From NCBI GenBank assembly GCA_958510875.1, contig OY294068.1:166169962-166233961 (forward strand): a stretch of 64,000 nt of DNA, read 5' to 3'. Source of the DNA: Endomychus coccineus (Eukaryota > Arthropoda > Insecta > Coleoptera > Endomychidae). Positions 40,601 to 52,600 of the stretch are shown in pieces. The number at the start of each line of letters is the position of its first letter. Positions within the stretch are counted from its first letter, which is position 1. The notes under the pieces are model-generated. The model worked only from the letters and a program-made list of their open reading frames with translations, was not told the origin of the DNA and made no database searches. The position numbers and the translations under genes were made by a program.

Positions 40601-43600
40601 TTTACTTTGAGTAATAACGAAAGAGTAATATAGTTGCAAAAATTAGAAATCTTGTAACTTGTAATACAACAAAAACAATCAATTGACTACGTTAAAAAAT
40701 ATTAATTAAAAGAATTAAAGGATCTGACTTTGAGAGAGAGACTGAGCTATATGTACAATGAACTAGCTTACCCAACAAGGCACGAAAAAAAAAAAACTGG
40801 AACTCTCTTGCAAAAGAGTTTTCATTTTTATAATTTGTCTCCCCCCCGGAATTGGCTTCCTGATTCGCTAACATAAAATTCAAACGGACCAATGAAGTTG
40901 GTTGTATCCCGTTGCACCTTGCACTAATACACAAATCTGTATTTAGAGTTGCCTGTATTCCCACATCGAGGGGCAGTGAGTGACCACAAAAAATGATTTC
41001 TCCAAACCCTGCTGACTAAGTAATTAACTCCGTATGCGTAGAAAGTGCAAGGTCCGCGGAATAGCGCCTCGAAGGCTCTAATTCTTAAAAATCACGTACA
41101 ACTTGTAAAAGGTATTAGATGGCGTATCTCTGGCGCCAGACAGGAATTCCATTATTTCAATCTGAATAAAACTCTAATTGTTGAATATAGAATGTATATG
41201 TATAGTCTGTTCCTGTCAGGAATTTAGAAATTTTAGATTTGAAATGCCCGTAAAAACGGAACTACACTCTACGGAATGATTTGAGTTGTACTCTCATGTG
41301 TCAAGTATTCCTGGTTTACTTAGAGTGGCTTAATTTTCGGGAGTTTGCTCATGCTTACGCTACTTTGATTCAATCGTAAAAAAAAAATAATAATCCCCCG
41401 GATTATTACATCACCCTCACCTTAAAGAAAGAGCGGGGTTCGGAAGGAACCAAGCTCCTTTCTACAACCGGTATTATACGTATGTTTTGATCCATCTGCC
41501 AAGTTCTGACCAGCGTGGGAATCTAGGGGTACTAGACCCACCTTCACGCTCAATATATGTATGATCATCAGTCCGATTGGACTTCCCAATAACCTAAATC
41601 CTATTCAACATAATCACGTGGATTTACCACATGACTACAACAGTACAATCCTTAAGAGCTAAACAATGAAAGTCTACTTCTGTTTCCATATTGTCACAAC
41701 ACTTTTTTCGGATTGACTTTTACGCACTAACCCGCACTGTCACTCGATGGTTTCACATACCAGGACGCTCGTGGAGACTGGACATGGACCTGCCGTACAA
41801 CGAACAGGCTGCTGATCGTCTTCCCTCGCGTTCTGTCCAGTGGAGGGTTGGATACATCGCATGGGTGGCGGTGGAATCTGTGGTGGTGGAAACTACAGCT
41901 GCTTCTGGTTCCCTTGGGATGACATTGGTTGATGGAGCGGATGGAACTGCATCCCCTGGACTTCCATGGGCGTGATGTCGGTTGACTAGGAAGGCGGTGA
42001 GGGTGTTCCATAGACAGGCGAATAGGTGTAGACCCCATCCGAATAGCTGGTACAGGCTCCATCCGTTTAGGCCGACACCAATAACGAACTTCACCAATCG
42101 GAATATACAGTATAGGCCCAACAGCCCGTTCATGATGGTCCCTATGCTTTCGAACCAACCCCATATCTGCCGGATGGTGGACCTGACGAGACTGGTAACC
42201 TCTTCTTTGCTGAATAGTTTGAGAGTGTTGTACCCTTGGTCCAGAGACTCCATACCGGACACCCGTCGCGCTATCATCGTTTGGACTGCATCTCTTTCCA
42301 TGCCGAAGATCAGGTTCCGTTGGCTTTTTCTCATGTCCTCGGATGTGTATAGTCCCCCTGCGCTAATCAGCTTGATCGGTTGGAACTTCAATTGGTCCTC
42401 TGCTTCAATCTCAATGGTCAGTGGTATAAGACTCGTCAGTGGTAGTGGGGAGAGGCCGATCCAGGTTCCCTCGACTTGGTACAATGGTGGCATAAGGCTA
42501 TTACATTCCATTTGAACAGCTACATTTTTGGACGACGTGGGTCAACGATGCCATGATTTTGTAAGCATTGAAATGATTGAGCTTCGTTACATTTTTCCGC
42601 TCCTAGTTCAAATGAGTAGCTTGCTCATCCATTTACTACTACCGAAGAGTGACTGTGCATGCCGCAATGCGAGATGGTCCTTGTAACCTCTACCAGACAG
42701 GCGCGTGCGTCTCTTTGTCCGTAATCCCTTCATTATAACTTGTCTCCAGTGAAACCATCGTTGCGTTTATCGGGTCCTCTTCTCAGTCGTACACGATCGA
42801 CCCATTGCCATTACCTTAGAAGTGTTGTCACCAGGACGGGGTATATCCTTGGCACTCTGAAACAGATCCCGAGAAAAAAAAAGGGGGGGGGGGGAACACA
42901 AAAACAACAACAAAAAAAAATTTTTAAGAATCAGGCCCCTTATTGTGACATACCCCTTAACTTCCAAACTCTATCCCCTTATCAGTGATAACATGAAATT
43001 TGGGTATCAACGACCCAAGGAATACGAATAACGCAAAAAAAGGTCGTATTATCTCTACCCGTTTCCCGACCATCTTAAAGGTCTATGAATTTCCTTCCCT
43101 TCCCCTAGGACTTACTCAATTCCCTCTCTCTCTCTCCCTAGGGTTACGTTATCTCTGAAATACATGGGGAGGATCCAACTATCCCTCAATTAAGAGCCCT
43201 TACCCTCCGGCGCAGTGATCCCGTTCGCAGGGTGCTGCAGCCACGGAAGCTGGAAGGGTTACTACCCCTTTCCAGAGGTTTCTAGCTCATAGTGAAAGCT
43301 AATCTTATTTTCAACAAAACACAAAAACAAAATTTAAACGGAACGCGGTGACTGGAAGAGTCAGAGGTTCCGAATTTACTGACTATACTTTGTTCATAGG
43401 GAACCAAGGCCAAGACTCACAAGAGAGAACTAACTTGACACTGCATATAAGCTACTTGGTTCCGCTATGACGTCACTCGATCTAGGGTGAGGGTGGCTAT
43501 ATACATCTTTGGTAGAGGAGTCTTGAAAATTGGAGTTCTTGTCGATTCTCCGGCTTCCACTTCCTCGATTTTACCGATGTTAACACCTCGTTACCCACAC

Positions 43601-46600
43601 CTATTCGACTCATTCATACTCTGGGCGGTGTCCTGTCACCCGCCCCGCGCACTTTCTTGACCCAATTTCCCGGCCTCATAGACGACTACGCGTCCCGCTG
43701 CTCTGCAGGCGGCCTATCTGCTCAAATCCCTCATGGGTCTTCCAGAACATACAAACTCCTGTACCTGCGCTGGGTACTACACATTTTGGTATCGACCCCA
43801 AATTCCTGGTCCACTACCCCTACTGGCAAAACCTACCTGCCAGACTCACAATTGGCCTACCTGGCCTTCCTGTCCATCCTGGACTCAACAACTCCCTTCC
43901 AAACTTCGGGCTTCTTACCCGTCCTTCTCCCTTGGCACAACTGGCCCAACAGTCCAACCTGGACTTTCTCCGTACACAAAACTCTTCTGGCTTCCCTGGC
44001 CTAACCGCTTCCAGTTTGCCCTCTGTCCTTACTGGACATTCTTGTGCTGACAGCCCTCTTGAGTATGACCTTTACTGACCTCGGGTATGATGGACCTTTC
44101 TCCACCGCATCGGACGCATATTACGATTCAGCCCAATACTTCCTTGAAGGTTTATGCTCTACACCCAGTTTTGAGATGCTGGGTAGAGAACCTTCCACAA
44201 CGACCGGCTGTAGCCAGGTTCCGCGTTGTTCGAAGTATGGGACATCTCCGACGGACGCATATTACGATTCAGCCCAATACCTCCCTGAAGATTATGCTCT
44301 ATAACCAGTTTTGAGATGCTGGGTAGAGATCTTCCACAACGACCGGCTGTCGCCAGGATTCGCGTTGTTCGAAGTATGGGACATCTCGATATCGATATGC
44401 TTCGGCCAGTCGGAGCCGATCCTTGCTTCCGCATTACTGGATAAGGTCTACACATTGCCCCGCGTCGTACCCAATGTCCTTAGCACTTGAGGCACCTCCT
44501 GCATCTCGATGAAGTGCGCGAATACCCCTAACACCTACATTCGCGCACCATCCACACACTGGGATGAGGAATCACTGTACTGGACCACTCCGGTGCAGAA
44601 ATTTAAATTTCCCTAGGCTACCTTTCCATCTCTATCAGGATTTGAGACAGTCCAATACAGTGACCTCATTCCCACTACGGGGTACAACTACCCTTCCAAC
44701 CTGGTCAATAGGAATATCCGGTCCCTATTTTAACTAGAGACAGCATACGCCCATTGGCCCAGTCGCTCCTTTTTGGGGGAATCTTACCCCTCCGCCATGG
44801 ATTCGGCTACCATCCAATTCTACTATCAGTTGCCCGGGAATGGTACGGGGGTGAGTTAATATAGATAATGTCGTGCGTAATATTTTACTATTAATTTCTA
44901 TAAAATTCAGTAAGCTTAAATATTTGCTAATCAGTAAGCCCTCAACTAATTAATCGATATAACAAAACTAGACTTAGGTAGCTCGTACATTTAAATTTCG
45001 GGGGCTGGTTGCCCACTGTGTTGGCGAGTAAAGGTTTACTAATATCTCAATATTATTTGAGATCCCATGGTTCCATTTCAATCTTTCTCTAGTAGGTGAG
45101 CACAATGCCAATCCATTAATTGCAATACACAAAAAAACGACAAAAAAAAAAAACAAAAGTCCGTTCAAATCCCTCGGACCTTACCTACTGGCACTGACCT
45201 GTCCAACATTGAATCATGAATTACTGCTTTAATTTAGATTCTAATAACATTAACCCAAAAAAAAAAAAAAATAAAATAATAGCGGCCCACGCCATCTTAA
45301 CTTCATCAGCCTGTAAGCTCATTGACCTCATTTAATCTCAGGGCGCGCTGAACCGCCAGACTTGAATCTACTTGAATCCTGCATTTTCAATTTAAAGGGA
45401 CCCCACGTGACTTCATCAATTATCCAAGCTGGGGAGAGCTTGGTGCGTTATAAAGGCTCTAACCCCTGCTTCGCGCTGCTGCGACAGGTTCCCACGAACT
45501 ACCCCCCTAGATGGATAGCGTTACGCAAATCACTTCCCTACGGGCCAGCATGCGAATACTACGCTAGGAAGAGATCAAGCCTGGACTATCGTCGGGGTGC
45601 TTGCTCTTCCTGGTCATCGACCTTCCGAAACTGTGGGGTGTTCCCTAGAGTGTCCCTTCCATCCCGGGGATTATCCACTCTACATCCGTACACCGGGATA
45701 ACAATTCCATATCCCTCACTAACACAGTGTACTCACAAATCATTGCACATACACGTCCCTCGTGTCTACTGTGCCCATAACTCCCTTAATCCTTCAGCCG
45801 AACGCTCACTCGTCCCCACCCTGAACATGGGTTTTGAATTGAAAATAATGGGTACAGTCCGTTTAAATTAAAACCAGTTCCAGTTTAAAAGCAGTAATAA
45901 AACCTAAGCATATAAACATAAAATTTCAAAATCTACGATAAATGACAACCTTTTGCTCTATCAGTGTTTCCTAACATACCCTGCTTGTTAGATGTGCTTT
46001 ACTTCGTTTCTACCTAGGACCAACATAATTCGTATCGACTGGATACTATACGCGAATGTTTTTAACACGAAACTCGTACTCCAGTCCTGGCTGTAACTAT
46101 GCTAGCAGAAAAAGGAATTACATAAACAAAATGTAATAACACAATTATTCTCCTGGTCGTAGATCAGCTGGTTCCGATGTTTTCGCCTGAATCGTTAGTT
46201 CAGTTCAATATACAACAACAACAAAAAATTAATAATTCCTGTGAAGCGAAAACATCATCAAGCAGAACTAAAGCACCTATCTTTGACTACAATTCGGAAT
46301 GGTTCCGCTACCGGAAAGCCACTGTGTACCTGCTAGACACTACCCCAAAACAAAGAAAAAAATTTGACCTATCGTTAGCTTTCGGCTACTTCTTTAAATT
46401 GAATTTAAAAGAAATTCAAAAATAAAATATTACTGGTGAATTTAATCTGCGTTGAAAGTTAGAGAAAAAAAAATAAAATTTTTGACTTGAATTGTTACTA
46501 TAAAAAATTTTTTTAAACTGTTTAGGTTGACCCTGTAATACAAGACAAAATAAAAAAAATAAAAATAAAAAAATAAAAAAATAAAATAAAAAAAAATTAA

Positions 46601-49600
46601 ACAAGATGTAAAATTCCAAACGCAGAACTCCCAGAATCAAAATCTTTCTGCTCGAACACGTAATTAGTGCTTGTACACGAGAGACACCTTTTGATTCAAT
46701 TCACCCGGCTCCTTCTCTTGCTGGTTCACTGTTCCTTGACCTAGTTACACAAAAAAAAAATAACATACACTTTCTCTTGGCCCTAGTCTGCAAGCTCCTA
46801 CAATGCTGTAATCACTTATTTCAAGCTATTAACTAAAGCACCTACTATTTATTCTGATGGTCACACCCCTTTCCGATAAGAACCCGTTCCAATAAAAAGG
46901 TATACGGAAACCTTATCCGGTTCCCTAAATGAAAGGTTAATTTTTACCTTGTTGTTATTAATGGTAAACAAAACTTCCTAATTGGAAATAAATAATTTCC
47001 GAACTCTCAGTTGCTATGCCTGTTTTCACAGGCGCTCAGTGTATATATGCTTTATAATAATCTGACCTACTATTTACTGGGGTTATTGAACTACTACCCA
47101 ATTATTTACCTTACTGTTCTATGTTCTCGACACCCCACACACTGTTGTTACCCTTGCTTTATAACCTTACTTTAAAACAAAACAATGAAATGTTTTGTTA
47201 TTTCTGAAGCTGTCCCTACTAAATTTTTCGAAGACGTGGATTATCACCTTGTTATTTAGGCTTAAAAAAAAACCTAAGATATCACCGCTGCGACACCAAA
47301 TGTAATAATCTGAAAAGCTGGTATTTGGGAGCAATTGAATAAACTTATTTATATGGTTATTGCACACAAGCCAGGTAAACCAAATTCAGCTCAGATATTA
47401 CTAGGTTATGTATTTTTATTGTTCCCTCAGGTCAAAGCCCTATGGGATCCAATGAGGCTACGGAGAGTGAAAACCTTATTGTAACTATTGCTATGATAGC
47501 TACCCTTCTATGCAACTCGAGGGTTGCAGAGATAGTAGAATGCAGGGTACACTACGAGAAGTGCCCTGTCGTTGGTAGTATGGTTTAAAATTAGCTGCCA
47601 CCAGTCCCCTTTTACAGATGTTTTAGAGAATAGTTCAGGGAACGGAACTAGACTCGAAGGAGTTCCTCTCCAGTAGCACTTGGTATAAATAGTTTAGTAG
47701 CGGGGCCCTTCCTGGCCGATTTATACACTAGGCTAGTATGACAGCTTCACGTTGCTGAAGATGTTCGGAGTGACAAACACGACAGGATTGTTCACCTCCA
47801 CTACAAGGTTATCTAAGGGATGGTGTTTCAATGAAGAACAATGAGAACAGTATAAGTTGTATATTGGAGAAAAGTTAATTGTATACAAAAATAAAACAAT
47901 AAAGATTACACGGATGTATATATAAGTATATATACTAAGTCCCATACATATAAACTTAAAGGGAAAAATATGTCATATAACCAACAAGAACAAACAATGA
48001 ATTTAAATTAAGCCAATTTAATTTTGATGCTAGATATCTGAATAGTATATAAAAAAACAATATATAATAAATTGCATAAGACTTTATCGAGACCGATCAA
48101 TCAGTGAATTATTGATTTGCCTGATGTAACGAAGCCAGGGAGTTGTTTCTTTGGGGGCTAACCTTAATTCTGAAATGGATCTACCACTCTGACGGAGTAA
48201 CTATGGTTATAAAGTGAACCAGAGGGGCCACTGATAGTAAGATTGAGATCCCCGAAGGGTGACTCTCTAAATAGATCCCCTGTTGTTTTTATCCACAGCT
48301 ACCTGGTTCGTTATGTATCGGTAGATCGAGTGAATTACACAACAAATAATCAATACAATGAAACTCTAGTTGTCCCGATGAACTCAAACACTTTCTGTCA
48401 AATTAGCCGCTGATGGCTAACTCTCCCTGTCCTTAAAGATCAGGGTCTCAATAGGGGTTTTTAGACCCCTTGAACTTCCAGATAAAAATTAATAATAATA
48501 ATAACTACCCTTGTAGCAACTTTTGAATAGTGAGCTATCCCCAAATAATTATATCTTTGACCCTACAATTACGGTAACACTGATTCCAATTATACCTATC
48601 CTAAGTAGGTCCCTTAAATACACTATAAAATATGAGAAATTCGCAGATGGATCGATACACTTCTAGTAAGTCAAAATACCCTATTAATGCTTACATTTAC
48701 CGGGGTGATGACCTCAGAATTTTTAGCTTGAACACAGACTAAACAGCTTTCTCTAAAGACTTACCCTGACTTAGTACTTAATCCTTAATCCACAGGGTAA
48801 CTTAGACACTTGAGCTTACACTTCACGGCTTACACAAAATGTATTACGCGGCGTCTTTTTGTTAATTTTATAAATTACACCACGAAGCTAGTTCTCTCTC
48901 GCACCCAGATCAAAATTATCTAAACGTTAAAGGCAACAAATTCTCCAAAATATCAAATTACTATAGACTTCTATCATCAAGTTACTAATGACGTTCTCCA
49001 CAATTTCTTTTATAGGTTATTATAGATTCTAGTTACCAAATAATATTCCCTAAATAGCAAATGATATTAAAGTAAAATGTAAGTTCTCTTGAACTGGTAC
49101 TTGAAATGATTTAAGGTGAATGAAAATAAACTATAAGAATGATACAAATTGATTTGAATGACTTAATTTACTTTGAGTAATAACGAAAGAGTAATATAGT
49201 TGCAAAAATTAGAAATCTTGTAACTTGTAATACAACAAAAACAATCAATTGACTACGTTAAAAAATATTAATTAAAAGAATTAAAGGATCTGACTTTGAG
49301 AGAGAGACTGAGCTATATGTACAATGAACTAGCTTACCCAACAAGGCACGAAAAAAAAAAAACTGGAACTCTCTTGCAAAAGAGTTTTCATTTTTATAAT
49401 TTGTCTCCCCCCCGGAATTGGCTTCCTGATTCGCTAACATAAAATTCAAACGGACCAATGAAGTTGGTTGTATCCCGTTGCACCTTGCACTAATACACAA
49501 ATCTGTATTTAGAGTTGCCTGTATTCCCACATCGAGGGGCAGTGAGTGACCACAAAAAATGATTTCTCCAAACCCTGCTGACTAAGTAATTAACTCCGTA

Positions 49601-52600
49601 TGCGTAGAAAGTGCAAGGTCCGCGGAATAGCGCCTCGAAGGCTCTAATTCTTAAAAATCACGTACAACTTGTAAAAGGTATTAGATGGCGTATCTCTGGC
49701 GCCAGACAGGAATTCCATTATTTCAATCTGAATAAAACTCTAATTGTTGAATATAGAATGTATATGTATAGTCTGTTCCTGTCAGGAATTTAGAAATTTT
49801 AGATTTGAAATGCCCGTAAAAACGGAACTACACTCTACGGAATGATTTGAGTTGTACTCTCATGTGTCAAGTATTCCTGGTTTACTTAGAGTGGCTTAAT
49901 TTTCGGGAGTTTGCTCATGCTTACGCTACTTTGATTCAATCGTAAAAAAAAAATAATAATCCCCCGGATTATTACATCACCCTCACCTTAAAGAAAGAGC
50001 GGGGTTCGGAAGGAACCAAGCTCCTTTCTACAACCGGTATTATACGTATGTTTTGATCCATCTGCCAAGTTCTGACCAGCGTGGGAATCTAGGGGTACTA
50101 GACCCACCTTCACGCTCAATATATGTATGATCATCAGTCCGATTGGACTTCCCAATAACCTAAATCCTATTCAACATAATCACGTGGATTTACCACATGA
50201 CTACAACAGTACAATCCTTAAGAGCTAAACAATGAAAGTCTACTTCTGTTTCCATATTGTCACAACACTTTTTTCGGATTGACTTTTACGCACTAACCCG
50301 CACTGTCACTCGATGGTTTCACATACCAGGACGCTCGTGGAGACTGGACATGGACCTGCCGTACAACGAACAGGCTGCTGATCGTCTTCCCTCGCGTTCT
50401 GTCCAGTGGAGGGTTGGATACATCGCATGGGTGGCGGTGGAATCTGTGGTGGTGGAAACTACAGCTGCTTCTGGTTCCCTTGGGATGACATTGGTTGATG
50501 GAGCGGATGGAACTGCATCCCCTGGACTTCCATGGGCGTGATGTCGGTTGACTAGGAAGGCGGTGAGGGTGTTCCATAGACAGGCGAATAGGTGTAGACC
50601 CCATCCGAATAGCTGGTACAGGCTCCATCCGTTTAGGCCGACACCAATAACGAACTTCACCAATCGGAATATACAGTATAGGCCCAACAGCCCGTTCATG
50701 ATGGTCCCTATGCTTTCGAACCAACCCCATATCTGCCGGATGGTGGACCTGACGAGACTGGTAACCTCTTCTTTGCTGAATAGTTTGAGAGTGTTGTACC
50801 CTTGGTCCAGAGACTCCATACCGGACACCCGTCGCGCTATCATCGTTTGGACTGCATCTCTTTCCATGCCGAAGATCAGGTTCCGTTGGCTTTTTCTCAT
50901 GTCCTCGGATGTGTATAGTCCCCCTGCGCTAATCAGCTTGATCGGTTGGAACTTCAATTGGTCCTCTGCTTCAATCTCAATGGTCAGTGGTATAAGACTC
51001 GTCAGTGGTAGTGGGGAGAGGCCGATCCAGGTTCCCTCGACTTGGTACAATGGTGGCATAAGGCTATTACATTCCATTTGAACAGCTACATTTTTGGACG
51101 ACGTGGGTCAACGATGCCATGATTTTGTAAGCATTGAAATGATTGAGCTTCGTTACATTTTTCCGCTCCTAGTTCAAATGAGTAGCTTGCTCATCCATTT
51201 ACTACTACCGAAGAGTGACTGTGCATGCCGCAATGCGAGATGGTCCTTGTAACCTCTACCAGACAGGCGCGTGCGTCTCTTTGTCCGTAATCCCTTCATT
51301 ATAACTTGTCTCCAGTGAAACCATCGTTGCGTTTATCGGGTCCTCTTCTCAGTCGTACACGATCGACCCATTGCCATTACCTTAGAAGTGTTGTCACCAG
51401 GACGGGGTATATCCTTGGCACTCTGAAACAGATCCCGAGAAAAAAAAAGGGGGGGGGGGAACACAAAAACAACAACAAAAAAAAATTTTTAAGAATCAGG
51501 CCCCTTATTGTGACATACCCCTTAACTTCCAAACTCTATCCCCTTATCAGTGATAACATGAAATTTGGGTATCAACGACCCAAGGAATACGAATAACGCA
51601 AAAAAAGGTCGTATTATCTCTACCCGTTTCCCGACCATCTTAAAGGTCTATGAATTTCCTTCCCTTCCCCTAGGACTTACTCAATTCCCTCTCTCTCTCT
51701 CCCTAGGGTTACGTTATCTCTGAAATACATGGGGAGGATCCAACTATCCCTCAATTAAGAGCCCTTACCCTCCGGCGCAGTGATCCCGTTCGCAGGGTGC
51801 TGCAGCCACGGAAGCTGGAAGGGTTACTACCCCTTTCCAGAGGTTTCTAGCTCATAGTGAAAGCTAATCTTATTTTCAACAAAACACAAAAACAAAATTT
51901 AAACGGAACGCGGTGACTGGAAGAGTCAGAGGTTCCGAATTTACTGACTATACTTTGTTCATAGGGAACCAAGGCCAAGACTCACAAGAGAGAACTAACT
52001 TGACACTGCATATAAGCTACTTGGTTCCGCTATGACGTCACTCGATCTAGGGTGAGGGTGGCTATATACATCTTTGGTAGAGGAGTCTTGAAAATTGGAG
52101 TTCTTGTCGATTCTCCGGCTTCCACTTCCTCGATTTTACCGATGTTAACACCTCGTTACCCACACCTATTCGACTCATTCATACTCTGGGCGGTGTCCTG
52201 TCACCCGCCCCGCGCACTTTCTTGACCCAATTTCCCGGCCTCATAGACGACTACGCGTCCCGCTGCTCTGCAGGCGGCCTATCTGCTCAAATCCCTCATG
52301 GGTCTTCCAGAACATACAAACTCCTGTACCTGCGCTGGGTACTACACATTTTGGTATCGACCCCAAATTCCTGGTCCACTACCCCTACTGGCAAAACCTA
52401 CCTGCCAGACTCACAATTGGCCTACCTGGCCTTCCTGTCCATCCTGGACTCAACAACTCCCTTCCAAACTTCGGGCTTCTTACCCGTCCTTCTCCCTTGG
52501 CACAACTGGCCCAACAGTCCAACCTGGACTTTCTCCGTACACAAAACTCTTCTGGCTTCCCTGGCCTAACCGCTTCCAGTTTGCCCTCTGTCCTTACTGG

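Larger units (their letters stand above)
41411..47300 (-). mobile_element. Internal region 1 of the LTR array
   Basis: 5,890 bp between LTR 1 and LTR 2. In element orientation it starts with the PBS at 47298 and ends with the env remnant and purine tract. Between about 42850 and 47280 no frame longer than about 170 codons exists on either strand and none shows gag, protease, RT, RNase H or integrase motifs. The region holds A-rich runs near 45255 and 46545 and a 141-bp duplication. It is either a large non-autonomous derivative or a decayed element amplified very recently. Confidence 0.8.

Noticed and set aside
41727..42164. 145-codon minus ORF overlapping env in another frame (also 50293-50730)
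   Set aside because: Pro/Arg/His-rich frame shadow overlapping the env tail; no motif.
41982..42515. 177-codon plus-strand ORF opposite the env frame (also 50548-51081)
   Set aside because: Antisense shadow of the glycoprotein frame; basic, without domain motifs. The minus frame has membrane segments and fits element orientation.
42740..42988. Coding ORF across the poly-G run (and a longer version at 51306-51596)
   Set aside because: Its length differs only because of poly-G length; low complexity and unsupported.
43657..44050. Overlapping plus-strand ORFs of 115 and 105 codons (also 52222-52615)
   Set aside because: Two overlapping frames in a C-rich stretch; low-complexity Trp/Pro/Ser composition, no domain. 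Not called as gag.
45362..45871. 169-codon plus-strand ORF in the internal region (also 53927-54436)
   Set aside because: Longest frame there, but antisense to the element and without recognisable domain. Duplicate copies cannot serve as conservation evidence because the units are identical.
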